Origin: Lactobacillus ultunensis DSM 16047
GTDB taxonomy: Bacteria > Bacillota > Bacilli > Lactobacillales > Lactobacillaceae
Reading direction: 5' to 3'
NCBI RefSeq assembly: GCF_001436305.1
Contig: NZ_AZFO01000003.1
Span: 47,656-111,655 of the forward strand
Length of the DNA: 64,000 bases
Shown piece after piece: positions 34,846 through 44,527 of the stretch. Each line of letters opens with the position of its first letter. Within the stretch, counting starts at the first letter, position 1. The translations under genes and the position numbers were made by a program. The notes under the pieces are model-generated. The model was not told the origin of the DNA. It made no database searches and worked only from the letters and a program-made list of their open reading frames with translations.

Positions 34846-36465
34846 TTACTTACAAATTACGGCAAAAGCTTCATATGGTTTAAGTGTAATTTGAACTAAA
34901 TTAGATCTCTTTCCATAATTTGTTATCAAAACCTGTTTAATCTTCTCTACAGAATCAAATTTCTGTTCTTTACCTGACAGATTGGCTACTACTAACCACT
35001 TCTCGTCATTCAGAATACGGTAATATGCCAAAACTGCATTCCCAGTCTTACGTACCAACTTAAAATCACCGTTGACAACAATCTCATTTTCATGACGCAG
35101 TTTAATCAATTTTTGGTAAGCATAAAAAATTGAATCTGGATCAGCCAATGCCTTTTCTACATTAATATCTACATAATTGGGATTAGTTGCTAACCATGGC
35201 TTCACTTTAGAAAAGCCAGCATTTTGCTGATCATTCCACTGCATTGGACGACGTGCATTATCACGCCCCTTTACGTTAATCGCGTGAATCAACTCAGCTT
35301 TGTCATAGCCTTCACTCAAACGCTCATTGTACATATTAATACTTTCAATATCTTCAACTTCATCAATATTTTTAACTGGACAATTAGTCATGCCAATTTC
35401 TTCACCATTAAAAATATAGGGCGTACCATGCATTAAATGCAAAACGATCGCAAACATCTTGGCACATTGGACTCGATACTCTTTGTCATTACCCCAACGA
35501 GAAATTACTCGTGGAATATCATGATTCTCCCAAAACAGACTATTCCAAGCATGACTAAAATCTATTTCAGTTTGCCACTTCACGAGAACTTTCTTCAGTT
35601 CGCCTAAATTCAATGGTTTCAAATCCCATTTTTCTTTTCCAGGTTGCTGATCTAAACTTTGATTTTCAAATTGAAAAACCATCGATAATTCATGACGAGC
35701 GGGATCAGAATACTCTTCCGCAATTTTAGGCGTAGCATTCCAAGTTTCACCTACGGTCATGACATCACGTTTACCAAAAGTAGCCTTGTTCATTTCTTGT
35801 AAATAGGGATGAAGCATTGGACCATTTTCACGAATCATCTTATCTGGCTCTTTACCGATTAATTCAATGACATCCATCCGAAAGCCACCGATACCTTTAT
35901 CCAGCCAAAAGTTCATCATATCGTAAATCTTCTGCCTTAACTCTGGATTTTGCCAATTCAAATCGGGTTGCTGATCAGCAAAAAAGTGCAGATAATATTG
36001 CCCTGTTTGTTTATCAAACTTCCAAGCAGAACCTGAAAAAGCAGACTTTAAGCTATTAGGTTCATGACCATCAACTGGATCACGCCAAATATAATAATCA
36101 CGATAAGGATTGTTTTTACTCTTTCTAGACTCAATAAACCACTTGTGTTGATCTGAAGTATGATTGACTACCAAATCCATGATAATGCGAATATGATGTT
36201 CTTTTGCCTTTTTAATCAGTTCATCCATATCAGCCATCGTGCCATATTGCGGATCAATAGCCTCATAATCTGAAATATCATAGCCATTATCAATACCAGG
36301 AGATTGATAGACTGGAGAAAGCCAAATAGCATCAATACCTAACTTTTCTAAGTAATCCAATCTAGAAATAATTCCTTGCAAGTCTCCTATTCCATCACCA
36401 TTACTGTCTTGAAATGACTTGGGATAAACTTGATATACAACTGCTTTTTTCCACCATGGGGTCAT
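34846..36465 (-). CDS. Alpha-1,6-glucosidase (GH13, DexB-like)
   Basis: Intracellular GH13 glucosidase, 539 aa. Catalytic residues Asp198 (GFRMDVIE), Glu240 (VGETW) and Asp316 (ENHDIPR) are present. The residue after the nucleophile is Val, typical of alpha-1,6-specific enzymes such as oligo-1,6-glucosidase and dextran glucosidase; alpha-1,4 enzymes usually have Ala. Likely substrates are isomaltose-type oligosaccharides. No signal peptide. A cre-like site lies upstream. Confidence 0.92.
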   Translation of the reverse strand: MTPWWKKAVVYQVYPKSFQDSNGDGIGDLQGIISRLDYLEKLGIDAIWLSPVYQSPGIDNGYDISDYEAIDPQYGTMADMDELIKKAKEHHIRIIMDLVVNHTSDQHKWFIESRKSKNNPYRDYYIWRDPVDGHEPNSLKSAFSGSAWKFDKQTGQYYLHFFADQQPDLNWQNPELRQKIYDMMNFWLDKGIGGFRMDVIELIGKEPDKMIRENGPMLHPYLQEMNKATFGKRDVMTVGETWNATPKIAEEYSDPARHELSMVFQFENQSLDQQPGKEKWDLKPLNLGELKKVLVKWQTEIDFSHAWNSLFWENHDIPRVISRWGNDKEYRVQCAKMFAIVLHLMHGTPYIFNGEEIGMTNCPVKNIDEVEDIESINMYNERLSEGYDKAELIHAINVKGRDNARRPMQWNDQQNAGFSKVKPWLATNPNYVDINVEKALADPDSIFYAYQKLIKLRHENEIVVNGDFKLVRKTGNAVLAYYRILNDEKWLVVANLSGKEQKFDSVEKIKQVLITNYGKRSNLVQITLKPYEAFAVICK

Positions 36466-36521
36466 ATCTTGTTCCTCTAATTCTAAAAATTTACTTTCTT
36501 ACTATTAATATAAGAAAAAGA

Positions 36522-36536
36522 TGTAAGCACTTGCAA
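36522..36536. promoter_or_regulatory. cre-like site before the GH13 gene
   Basis: TTGCAAGTGCTTACA on the minus strand matches the CcpA consensus with one change (TG for the central CG). It lies about 57 bases before the GH13 start and 51 before the divergent HAD gene, so CcpA could act on both. Confidence 0.5.
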
Positions 36537-36586
36537 GAAATGGTAAACTGTTAACGGTATCAATTTTTATTTGGAGGCAAATTTTT

Positions 36587-37417
36587 ATGGCTGATCTCCC
36601 TTTTAGGGCTGTCGCAGTAGATGTCGATGGTACTTTTGAAAATGATAATAAGGAATACGATCACGAAATGTTTGGCGAAATCTTATATAGATTACACAAA
36701 CACGGTGCTCATTTCATTATTGCAAGTGGTCGTCCTGCTGGTCGCCTAGGCGATGATTTTGGTGACTTTATCGATTCCGTTGACTTTGTAGCAGATAATG
36801 GCGCTGTTCTTGTTCGTGATGGAAAAATCATTCGTACTACCTGTTTTTCTAAAAAATGTATTTTAAATCTGATCGATTATTTCCGTTTACGCTACCCTGG
36901 AGCTGTTAAGACTTTATTAGTTAGTGGAGTTAACCATTCTTACTTTCTAAAAAGCACCCCACCAGCCTTTAAACGTAGCCATCATTACTTTTATCCTAAC
37001 AGTATTGAAATTGATGACTTCTCTCAAATCCCATCAGATGACCAATATACTAAAATTACCGTTGATTATCCTAGCAAGGTACGACATGAACTAGAATATG
37101 GTTTTAATAGTCGCAGTATGGAGAAAATTCATGTTACTACTAGTGGTTGGAACTATATGGACATTATTCGCCAAGGCGTAAACAAAGCAACTGGATTAAA
37201 AGAATTTTTAGCCTATCTTGACGTACCAAGAAATGAGCTAATTGCATTTGGTGATGGAGAAAATGATATTGAGATGCTTAAATTAGCTGGCTTTAGTTAT
37301 GCTATGGAGAATGGACAAGATAGTGTTAAAAAGATTGCTAAATTTATCGCACCAAGCAACAATGATAATGGCGTATTTAAAGTCTTAAATCATTACCTAA
37401 ACGAAGCCAACAAATAA
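36587..37417 (+). CDS. Cof-type HAD hydrolase
   Basis: 276 aa cytosolic phosphatase. HAD motif I DVDGTF (Asp nucleophile), motif II in ASGRP, and motif IV GDGENDIEM; a C2 cap lies between. Likely a sugar phosphate or nucleotide phosphatase. Ribosome binding site GGAGG. Divergent from the GH13 gene, but function is not fixed by this context. Confidence 0.85.
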   Translation: MADLPFRAVAVDVDGTFENDNKEYDHEMFGEILYRLHKHGAHFIIASGRPAGRLGDDFGDFIDSVDFVADNGAVLVRDGKIIRTTCFSKKCILNLIDYFRLRYPGAVKTLLVSGVNHSYFLKSTPPAFKRSHHYFYPNSIEIDDFSQIPSDDQYTKITVDYPSKVRHELEYGFNSRSMEKIHVTTSGWNYMDIIRQGVNKATGLKEFLAYLDVPRNELIAFGDGENDIEMLKLAGFSYAMENGQDSVKKIAKFIAPSNNDNGVFKVLNHYLNEANK

Positions 37418-37450
37418 AAACTGCTGAGGAAAACTCAGCAGCTTTTTTTA
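37416..37450. terminator. Bidirectional terminator
   Basis: CTGCTGAG / CTCAGCAG stem with T runs on the plus strand and an A-rich left side, between convergent genes. Confidence 0.8.
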
Positions 37451-37451
37451 A

Positions 37452-39044
37452 TTACTTCATATTTTTTGAAATACTTTCAGCATAAGGATCAATTGTTTTC
37501 CGTCCACTTTTAATGCCCCAATAATAGAACAGTAACGAAATTACAATAATTACAACAAAATCAAATGGATATTTAATCCAATTTTGACCGCCAAATCCTT
37601 CACTACCGATGTAAGACATGAGTGACATAAAAATTAAATAAACTATCATCCACCAACAATTTTGTAATTGCTCTTTTAAATCTGAATGTTGATAGTGAAT
37701 TTCATAATAGAAATAAACCGGTAATCCAATTGCAATTACCAAAATAACTTGAATAGTAGTTGGCCACATTGACCAATAAATTGCCAAACTTGTCAAAACA
37801 AAAGCCATAGGTGCTAGCCAGGCCATGTAATTTGGTTTAAACGGACGATCAAGATCTGGACGTATTTTTCTCAAAGTCATTACAGTTACCGGACCGGTCA
37901 AATATGCAATCAACGTAGAAGCAGTAATAACCGTAGCTAATAAGTTCCAGTTTCTAAATAAACTAACAAGCAGAACTGCTAAAACTAAGTCAGCAATCAT
38001 TGCATAACGTGGAATTAAATACTTTTGATTAATTCGTCCTAACCACTTAGGCAAATGACGAGTATGAGTCATAGCAGCTAATGCTCTTGAAGCAGTAGCT
38101 ACGAAAGCAACTCCTGTACCAAACGGCGAAACAAAAGCATCAAGATAAAGCAAAATTACCAACCAATTGATGCCCATTAAAATTGCTAAATCCGCAAATG
38201 GCGAGGTGAAATCAATACCATGCCAACCTACTTTGGCTAGCATGCTTGGCTCCACAGCCCCGATAAACGTAACCTGCAACATAATATAAATTGCAGCCGT
38301 AATCAACATAGAGATAAGCACACCACGCACAATATTTTTGCGTGGATTTTTTAATTCTCCACCCATGTTGATGATTGTTTGAAAGGCATCATAAGACATA
38401 ATAATCCCTGAAACTGATGTAGCCTCAAAGATTGAACGTGAACCATATGGCATAAATTCATGGATATTTGTACCAAAGTTATGTCCATGGAATCCACTAC
38501 AAATCAACGTCACAATTGTTAAAGTAGGTAACAGAATCTTGAAAATCGAGATTAAATTGGTAAAGTGCGTCATAATTTTTACTGACCAAAAGTTAATCAT
38601 AGTAAAAATCAACATAAAAATGAAAACAACACCAATTCCTTCGAAAGTAATGTCACCATTCTTAATAAAATTCTTAGTCCAATTAGCCCAACTCCATGGC
38701 CATGAGCTCATGTACTGCACAGCTGCCACGGCTTCCATGGGTACCAATGTAACTAATGAAATCCAGTTAGCCCAAGCAGCAATAAAGCCCAATAGTGGTC
38801 CGTGACTATATTGCGCGTACCGGCTCATGCCACCACTTTCAGGAAACATTGACCCTAGTTCTACATAAGTTAACGCAATCGAAATAATGATTACTGCACC
38901 TAGAATCCAGGATAATACGGCTGCTGGTCCAGCAATCTTAGCAGCTGAACCTGCTCCAAATAACCAACCGGAACCGATCAATGAATTAAGAGCTAGCATT
39001 ACAGCTGAGAATAAACCTATTTTATGTCGTTTTAATTTTTCCAC
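37452..39044 (-). CDS. APC family amino acid permease (AspP/YveA-like)
   Basis: 530 aa with 12-14 membrane segments. The N-terminus SLIGSGWLFGAGSAAKIAGPA and MSRYAQYSHGPLLGFIAAWANW strongly resemble the B. subtilis aspartate-proton symporter as I remember it. Substrate is inferred, not shown. Single gene between two terminators. Confidence 0.8.
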   Translation of the reverse strand: MEKLKRHKIGLFSAVMLALNSLIGSGWLFGAGSAAKIAGPAAVLSWILGAVIIISIALTYVELGSMFPESGGMSRYAQYSHGPLLGFIAAWANWISLVTLVPMEAVAAVQYMSSWPWSWANWTKNFIKNGDITFEGIGVVFIFMLIFTMINFWSVKIMTHFTNLISIFKILLPTLTIVTLICSGFHGHNFGTNIHEFMPYGSRSIFEATSVSGIIMSYDAFQTIINMGGELKNPRKNIVRGVLISMLITAAIYIMLQVTFIGAVEPSMLAKVGWHGIDFTSPFADLAILMGINWLVILLYLDAFVSPFGTGVAFVATASRALAAMTHTRHLPKWLGRINQKYLIPRYAMIADLVLAVLLVSLFRNWNLLATVITASTLIAYLTGPVTVMTLRKIRPDLDRPFKPNYMAWLAPMAFVLTSLAIYWSMWPTTIQVILVIAIGLPVYFYYEIHYQHSDLKEQLQNCWWMIVYLIFMSLMSYIGSEGFGGQNWIKYPFDFVVIIVISLLFYYWGIKSGRKTIDPYAESISKNMK

Positions 39045-39092
39045 ACAATCCCCATCCCTATTCCAATTAATATTTTGATTGTTAATTATAAC

Positions 39093-39125
39093 AAAAACAG
39101 CCCTGCCATAAAACCAGGACTGTCA
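39093..39125 (-). terminator. Terminator after glyA
   Basis: ACAGTCCTG / CAGGGCTGT stem with one mismatch, then five T on the minus strand. Confidence 0.65.
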
Positions 39126-39135
39126 TTTATTTACC

Positions 39136-40371
39136 TTATTCGATTGGATGTTTTTGCGTTAAAGCATGAACTTCATCTTTGACATGTTCAATTACTTTTT
39201 CATTTTTAGGATCCGACAAAATCTCAATAATTAGAGATGCAGTCTTTTTCGCATCTTCTTCATTAAAACCACGGCTGGTAATTGCTGGTGTACCAATTCT
39301 TAAACCACTAGTAACAAAAGGACTGCGTTGATCACCGGGAATTGATTCTTTATTAGTCGTAATATCAACAGAATCCAGCAAATTCTGTGTATCTTTACCA
39401 GTTAAACCAGTCTTAGTAATATCAATAATCATCAAGTGATTATCTGTTCCACCAGATACGACACGAATATTATCAGATTCATTGAATACTTGGGCCATTG
39501 CTTGAGCATTTTTAACTACTTGCTTAATATAATCAGTAAATTGTGGTTGCAAATCCTCATAAAAAGCCTGTGCCTTCCCTGCAATTACATGTTCAAGTGG
39601 CCCGCCTTGAATGCCTGGGAATAAAGCTGAATTAATTTTTTTACCGATTTCAAGATTATTAGATAAAATCATCCCACCACGTGGGCCACGCAAAGTCTTG
39701 TGCGTTGTAGTCGTGACCACATCAGCAACCGGAATCGGACTAGGATGTTGACCGGTGGCGACCAAACCAGCAATATGGGCCATATCTACCATAAGATAAG
39801 CACCAACTTCATCGGCAATTTCACGGAACTTTTGCCAATCAATAATTCGGCTGTAAGCAGATGCACCAGCTACAATTAATTTTGGCTTAACTTTTAAAGC
39901 AGTTTCTCTAATCTGATCAAAATCTAATTCTTCAGTTTTTACATTTAAACCGTAGCTGTAGGAATGATATTCTTTTCCACTAAAGTTAACTTTTGCTCCA
40001 TGGGTAAGGTGACCACCGGCATCCATCCCCATACCCAGAATGGTATCGCCTGGTTTTAAAAGTGCTTGATAAACTGCCATATTTGCTTGAGAACCAGAAT
40101 GAGGTTGAACATTAGCAAACTTCGCATTGAATAACTTCTTAGCATAATCAATAGCGAGCTGTTCAACCTTATCGATATATTGGCAACCACCATAGTAACG
40201 TCTACCAGGATAACCTTCAGCATATTTATTGGTTAAAACAGAGCCTTGTGCTTCACGAACGGCATCAGAAACAATATTTTCTGAAGCAATTAGCTCAATG
40301 GTATTCTGCTGGCGTTTTTCTTCTTGATGAATTGCATCCCATAATGCGGGCGATTTTTCTGCGTATTTCAA
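39136..40371 (-). CDS. glyA: Serine hydroxymethyltransferase
   Basis: PLP enzyme that makes glycine and 5,10-methylene-THF from serine, 411 aa. PLP lysine Lys225 in [13 protein letters not shown], and [11 protein letters not shown] for cofactor binding. Start TTG at 40371 behind AGGGGGC; no ATG is available nearby. A TATAAT about 50 bases upstream is the likely -10. Confidence 0.96.
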   Translation of the reverse strand: MKYAEKSPALWDAIHQEEKRQQNTIELIASENIVSDAVREAQGSVLTNKYAEGYPGRRYYGGCQYIDKVEQLAIDYAKKLFNAKFANVQPHSGSQANMAVYQALLKPGDTILGMGMDAGGHLTHGAKVNFSGKEYHSYSYGLNVKTEELDFDQIRETALKVKPKLIVAGASAYSRIIDWQKFREIADEVGAYLMVDMAHIAGLVATGQHPSPIPVADVVTTTTHKTLRGPRGGMILSNNLEIGKKINSALFPGIQGGPLEHVIAGKAQAFYEDLQPQFTDYIKQVVKNAQAMAQVFNESDNIRVVSGGTDNHLMIIDITKTGLTGKDTQNLLDSVDITTNKESIPGDQRSPFVTSGLRIGTPAITSRGFNEEDAKKTASLIIEILSDPKNEKVIEHVKDEVHALTQKHPIE

Positions 40372-40437
40372 GGATTTAGCCCCCTTATTATTTTCTAGTT
40401 GTTTAGTTAAAATTATACTATCAACAAAGATGATTTG

Positions 40438-40719
40438 CTATTTTGATACTGTCGTCAGATAAGCCCGATTACTACGGGGAAACTCTTTCTTAAAAGCTGC
40501 TTGTACAGCATGCCGACAAGTAGATATCTCTTTTAACGAATAATTTTTAGAAAAATGCAAATAGCCATCTTCGATCAAAGTTAATTCAGTGCCAGTATTT
40601 TTAACTGTAATAGAGCGGTCTTTTTTAGCAGTAAATAGTTTAATTTCACGATATTTACTTTTATCATCACACATTCTTTTAAGCAAAGTAGTTGCCTGCT
40701 TAATAGGGATCAAACGCAT
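40438..40719 (-). CDS. Hypothetical protein, 93 aa
   Basis: Basic protein (many Lys and Arg), no membrane segment. Start ATG at 40719 with GGAAGGAAG upstream. The C-terminal half (SLKEISTCRHAVQAAFKKEFPRSNRAY) is helical. I do not recognise the family. Upstream of glyA and on the same strand, with a 66-base gap. Confidence 0.7.
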   Translation of the reverse strand: MRLIPIKQATTLLKRMCDDKSKYREIKLFTAKKDRSITVKNTGTELTLIEDGYLHFSKNYSLKEISTCRHAVQAAFKKEFPRSNRAYLTTVSK

Positions 40720-40773
40720 AAGATTCTTCCTTCCACTTTTTGTACAAAAAAGTACTCTCCAATCCAATAATGG

Positions 40774-40802
40774 TTGTCATCTACTCTATTTTTTCTTAAA
40801 AT
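40774..40802 (+). promoter_or_regulatory. Promoter of the candidate small RNA
   Basis: TTGTCA, 17 bases, TAAAAT: five of six matches in each box and ideal spacing, on the plus strand where no CDS follows for over 200 bases. Confidence 0.55.
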
Positions 40803-40807
40803 AAAAC

Positions 40808-40889
40808 CGTCTGTAAAAACACAGACGGCTTTATTGTATTATGGGACATCATGCTTAGCTTCACGGAAGGCTAAGCATGTTTTTTTACA
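40808..40889 (+). ncRNA. Candidate small RNA, about 80 nt
   Basis: Begins just after a good promoter, folds as hairpin CCGTCTGT / ACAGACGG, then a single-stranded linker, then CATGCTTAGC / GCTAAGCATG with seven T. There is no ORF. The alternative is two back-to-back terminators, but no gene on either strand needs them here. The rest of the gap to 41047 holds only the GNAT promoter. Confidence 0.45.
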
Positions 40890-40941
40890 CGACAAATTAA
40901 TAAAACATAATCATCCTATAAACAACGTCCAATTTCAGCGT

Positions 40942-40980
40942 AACACCGTTTGACAAATAATAAAACGCCGTTTTTATAAT
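40942..40980 (+). promoter_or_regulatory. Promoter with palindromic operator before the GNAT gene
   Basis: TTGACA at 40950-40955 and TATAAT at 40975-40980 are separated by 19 bases, longer than usual. The spacer holds the palindrome AAAACGCCGTTTT (40962-40974); a related AACACCGTTT lies at 40942-40951. This layout suggests regulation by a DNA-binding protein that I cannot name. Confidence 0.55.
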
Positions 40981-41047
40981 TCTATGTGTACTAATTAATG
41001 AAAAAACGTAAAAAAGCTACTTTTTTGTTAAATTCAAAGGAAATACG

Positions 41048-41572
41048 ATGTCAATTCAAATTAAAACAATTCATAATCAGATAGATATCAATTTACCCAA
41101 TGAACCATTCAAAATCTGGGGCCAAATGATTCCTAGTCTAGAAAACGGAAAATGGGACTACACTATTAAAAGATTTGAACGAACTTCAACTCAATGTTTT
41201 CCAAATGAAAACTATGATTATGATGATAATGCAATCTACTTAGGTGCTTATGAAGACGAAAAATGCATTGGCTTAGCTATCTTGCAAAAAGACATGTTCA
41301 AGTATCTTTATTTAGATGATCTAAAAGTTAATTCTGCTTACCGTAAACATGGTATTGGTAGCAAACTTATCGCAGCCTGCATGAATGAAGCAAAAAAGAG
41401 AAAAATGCAAGGCATCTATACTATCGGGCAAGATAACAACTTATCTGCTTGTCTATTTTATCTAAAAAATGGTTTTGAAATTGGCGGCTTTAACAATCAT
41501 AATTACCGTGGTACACCACAAGAAAACAAAAGTGATATCTACTTTTACAAAGATTGTGATACCAATGCTTAA
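41048..41572 (+). CDS. GNAT acetyltransferase (streptothricin acetyltransferase-like)
   Basis: 174 aa. GNAT acetyl-CoA motif RKHGIGSKLI at about 98-107, and QDNNLSACLFYLKNGFEIGG. The order PFKIWGQMIP ... YLDDLKVN ... QDNN ... resembles Sat-type streptothricin acetyltransferases. Real substrate unknown; calling it a resistance gene would go beyond the evidence. Overlaps the next gene by 8 bases. Confidence 0.75.
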   Translation: MSIQIKTIHNQIDINLPNEPFKIWGQMIPSLENGKWDYTIKRFERTSTQCFPNENYDYDDNAIYLGAYEDEKCIGLAILQKDMFKYLYLDDLKVNSAYRKHGIGSKLIAACMNEAKKRKMQGIYTIGQDNNLSACLFYLKNGFEIGGFNNHNYRGTPQENKSDIYFYKDCDTNA

Positions 41573-41879
41573 ATTAAAATTTAGTCGTAAAGGCTGTAAA
41601 GCATTTTTTAAAAAACATCCTCAAGCTAAAAAGTTAGCTCAAACCAAAATTACAACTGCTATTACTAAAGAAATGCAAACCGGCATGACAAAAGTCAAGG
41701 TTGCCACTCAACAGAAAATTAATGGACTTCCCTGCTATGAAATGCGACTAAATTTAGGGAAAATGGGGTCCGTCAGAATTGCCTTTACAGTTTATGATCA
41801 TCAAGCTCAAGTTCACTATTTAACTACTACGCTCCAAAAGGATGAATTCAGTCAGGAATTAGAAAAGGTTCTGAATTAA
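41565..41879 (+). CDS. RelE/ParE-like small protein, orphan
   Basis: 104 aa, basic. Start ATG at 41565, inside the end of the GNAT gene. The pattern of an N-terminal Lys-rich helix followed by strands (CYEMRLN, SVRIAFTVYD, QVHYLTTTLQKDEF) looks like the RelE/ParE toxin fold. No antitoxin gene is adjacent; instead it is translationally coupled to a GNAT enzyme. Fold assignment is tentative. Confidence 0.55.
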   Translation: MLKLKFSRKGCKAFFKKHPQAKKLAQTKITTAITKEMQTGMTKVKVATQQKINGLPCYEMRLNLGKMGSVRIAFTVYDHQAQVHYLTTTLQKDEFSQELEKVLN

Positions 41880-42034
41880 AGTATTTTTTAGTCCTTATCC
41901 GAATATTTCTTTATGAAGATAAACCTATTCAAGCTGAAAAAGATGATTTATCTAAAATTTTGTGCTATTCTGCTATACATCGAAAGAAAATATGTTTATA
42001 ATTTTTAGGTTGAATAGGGGTGAAATTTCTGATC

Positions 42035-42550
42035 ATGAAAGGTGTTAATTATACAAAAAAACATCACATGTATTTAATGAATCACGTTAATGGTGATGTT
42101 ATCGAAGTTAAAATGGACCACAAAGATAAGTCTTTCAAGAAATTAAGACTTTATCGTCAAGATGGTTTAGGGAACTATTATTTGGATCCACACGCACAAT
42201 TGGAAGATCAGAATGGTTTGGCCACTAAGGAGAATATCGTCAACGCTGGTAAGAAAGTGAGCCAGCACATTGCCGATACAAAGAATTGGCACCATAAAGT
42301 TCATCCAATCTTTAACGCTGATCATAAGATCATCGACTTTGAGCCTAGAATCGCATTGAAACATCATACGCATATTCAAAATGCTAAGAGATATTTGCGC
42401 CACCTTAATAATCATCACGCCGACTTTTTATTCCGGCGCAATAACAAGGGACGTTTATTAGCACTATGGAATTACGTAAAGGATGTTATTTACGAAGACC
42501 GTAATAAAGAAATGGTTCTAGCTCATAAGGTGCATAAATTATCTAAATAA
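42035..42550 (+). CDS. Hypothetical His/Lys-rich protein
   Basis: 171 aa, very basic with many His (GHH, NNHHADF). No membrane segment or known motif. Start ATG at 42035 with AGGGGTG about 12 bases upstream; GTG at 42020 is an alternative. Single gene with a strong terminator. I do not recognise it. Confidence 0.65.
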   Translation: MKGVNYTKKHHMYLMNHVNGDVIEVKMDHKDKSFKKLRLYRQDGLGNYYLDPHAQLEDQNGLATKENIVNAGKKVSQHIADTKNWHHKVHPIFNADHKIIDFEPRIALKHHTHIQNAKRYLRHLNNHHADFLFRRNNKGRLLALWNYVKDVIYEDRNKEMVLAHKVHKLSK

Positions 42551-42554
42551 GGAG

Positions 42555-42592
42555 AAAGCTCTCAGCATTATTTTGATGCTGGGAGCTTTTTT
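42555..42592 (+). terminator. Terminator after the His-rich gene
   Basis: AAAGCTCTCAGCAT / ATGCTGGGAGCTTT stem (one G-U), six T. It overlaps the last codons of the convergent gene at 42568. Confidence 0.8.
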
Positions 42593-43032
42593 GGTGGTCT
42601 AAGAGACCCACGCTTAATTGTAATATTCAAATTTTTCAGTTCATCTGCTACTTTATTCATTTCAGCAGTTGCTTTATCCTGGTCTATTCCCTTATCTTCC
42701 ATCACAGCTGAAGCAGCTTTAGCATAATTGCGCTTGTATTCCTGATTAACTTGATTCCAGTTAACATTTTTAAACTGCTGAGCTAATTCTTGGTTAAAAG
42801 GTAGTTTTCCTTGCAACAATAACACCGCTAAAATAGGATAACCAGCATATCCCTGCCAATAAGTTGCATTATCATTGGAAGTGTAAATGCCATCCTTAAA
42901 AGTTACAGTATAAGTTTTAACCTCATTAGAAGAAGTAACCGCAGCTTGACCATCTTGCAATTTAACATGTCCATCAGCAATTGCAGTGTAAGCTTCTAAT
43001 ATTTTTTGAATTGGTGGAAATTTCTTCATCAT
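42568..43032 (-). CDS. Hypothetical protein, 154 aa
   Basis: Start ATG at 43032 (MMKKFPPIQK) behind GAGGTG. Contains an amino-terminal helix, a short beta region (TYTVTFKDGIYTSNDNATYWQGYAGYP) and a charged helical C-terminus. Cytosolic. Family unknown. Its 3' end overlaps the terminator of the convergent gene. Confidence 0.65.
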   Translation of the reverse strand: MMKKFPPIQKILEAYTAIADGHVKLQDGQAAVTSSNEVKTYTVTFKDGIYTSNDNATYWQGYAGYPILAVLLLQGKLPFNQELAQQFKNVNWNQVNQEYKRNYAKAASAVMEDKGIDQDKATAEMNKVADELKNLNITIKRGSLRPPKKLPASK

Positions 43033-43135
43033 TTTTATCACCTCACCTTTATTGTATGGCAAATAAATTTAAAGTGCTTTTTCTAGACAATTACTTATAA
43101 CGTGCCTAAAGTAAACACAAAGAGGCGATTTTATT

Positions 43136-44017
43136 ATGGAAACAAAACAATTCTGTTATAGTAAAGCGAACTTTAAAATTTCTAAAACTCCAACTTTTAT
43201 AGAAGATTCCAGTAAAAAATTAAAGAAAATAAAAAAGCAAATTAAACAAAATATTAAGCAGATTGATAAAGCACAGGCCAAAATGAATGCTCGACATGAA
43301 TATAGCGTTCTAATCGTATTGCAAGGCATGGATGCGGCTGGCAAAGATAGTATGGTTAAACATATTCTCTCTGGTGTTAACCCTAGCGGCTTCAATGTAG
43401 CCAGTTTTAAGCAACCAACAGCAGAGGAATTAAATCATGACTATCTTTGGCGCATTAATCGAGAATTACCACCCCGTGGACATATAGGTGTGTTTAATCG
43501 TTCTTACTACGAAGATGTTTTAATTTCACGTGTTCATCCTCAAATCATATTGAACGACAATTTACCAAGTATTCATTCTCTAACAGATATCGACGACCAT
43601 TTCTTTGAGAACCGTTATCAAGATATTCGTAATTATGAAGAATATTTAACGAAAAATGGCTACGTAATTCTCAAATTTTTCCTGCATATTTCTAAAGATG
43701 AACAAAAAAGGCGTTTTATGGCACGAATTCAAACACCAAAAAAGAATTGGAAACTATCTTCTTCTGATATTACAGAACGCCATTATTGGAATAAGTACCA
43801 AAGTGTTTACGAAAAAGCTATTAATGCCACGGCAACTGAGAAGAATCCTTGGTATGTCATTCCATCAGATGATAAATGGTACTCACGTTTAATCGTATCT
43901 GATATTCTGACTAAACGATTAGAAAAGTTACCATTAGCTTATCCAACAATGTCTCCAGATCAAGAAAAGGAATTGAATTTAGCTAAGCAATTATTACAAG
44001 ATGAAGATAAATATTAA
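43136..44017 (+). CDS. Polyphosphate kinase 2 family protein
   Basis: 293 aa. PPK2 Walker A GMDAAGKD at 64-71, FNRSYYEDVLI (Walker B region), and lid RFMARIQTPKKNWKLS. Such enzymes phosphorylate nucleotides with polyphosphate. Cytosolic. Ribosome binding site weak (AGAGGCG). Single gene with its own terminator. Confidence 0.9.
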   Translation: METKQFCYSKANFKISKTPTFIEDSSKKLKKIKKQIKQNIKQIDKAQAKMNARHEYSVLIVLQGMDAAGKDSMVKHILSGVNPSGFNVASFKQPTAEELNHDYLWRINRELPPRGHIGVFNRSYYEDVLISRVHPQIILNDNLPSIHSLTDIDDHFFENRYQDIRNYEEYLTKNGYVILKFFLHISKDEQKRRFMARIQTPKKNWKLSSSDITERHYWNKYQSVYEKAINATATEKNPWYVIPSDDKWYSRLIVSDILTKRLEKLPLAYPTMSPDQEKELNLAKQLLQDEDKY

Positions 44018-44026
44018 TGTCAATAT

Positions 44027-44060
44027 AAAAACTCTTAGCATCACAGCTAAGAGTTTTTTG
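44027..44060. terminator. Bidirectional terminator
   Basis: AAAACTCTTAGC / GCTAAGAGTTTT stem, T run on the plus strand, between convergent ppk2 and marR. Confidence 0.8.
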
Positions 44061-44074
44061 TATTATAGTTTCCA

Positions 44075-44518
44075 TTAAGATTCTAAATTAGCAATTGCCT
44101 TTACCAGCATCTTTTCAAATTCATCTTGTTGTTTCTTAGAAAAGCCTTTAGTTAACTGATCTTCCATTTGACGAAATTCATTAATAAAATTCTTTTTATT
44201 AGAATTAATATCTGCAATAACTGCTGGCATTATTTTAATCTGTTTTAATCGGCTATCTTTAGGATCTGCAACTAATTTGATAGCCTTTTTTTGAACTAAT
44301 CGTTTAACTAAACCATTAGCTGTAGGACGTGTAATCCCTAAAACTTCAGGCAAATCACGTTGATACACTACCTTATCCAAATGATTATACACATACATAA
44401 TCAGCTCAACCTGCTGATTAGTATACGGGCTACCCTCTCTAGATAACATCTGGGCAGCCTCCTTGGATAATAGAATATTCAATTTTTTAACCTTATACAT
44501 ATAATTGTGTAATTGCAT
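44075..44518 (-). CDS. MarR family regulator
   Basis: 147 aa winged helix protein (YQRDLPEVLGITRPTANGLVKRLVQKKAI, then wing KDSRLKQIKI). Second gene of an operon whose first gene is a DHA2 exporter, 9 bases upstream. It probably represses the operon through the palindromes at 45925-45952. Ligand unknown. Confidence 0.88.
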   Translation of the reverse strand: MQLHNYMYKVKKLNILLSKEAAQMLSREGSPYTNQQVELIMYVYNHLDKVVYQRDLPEVLGITRPTANGLVKRLVQKKAIKLVADPKDSRLKQIKIMPAVIADINSNKKNFINEFRQMEDQLTKGFSKKQQDEFEKMLVKAIANLES

Positions 44519-44527
44519 GATCTTTAG

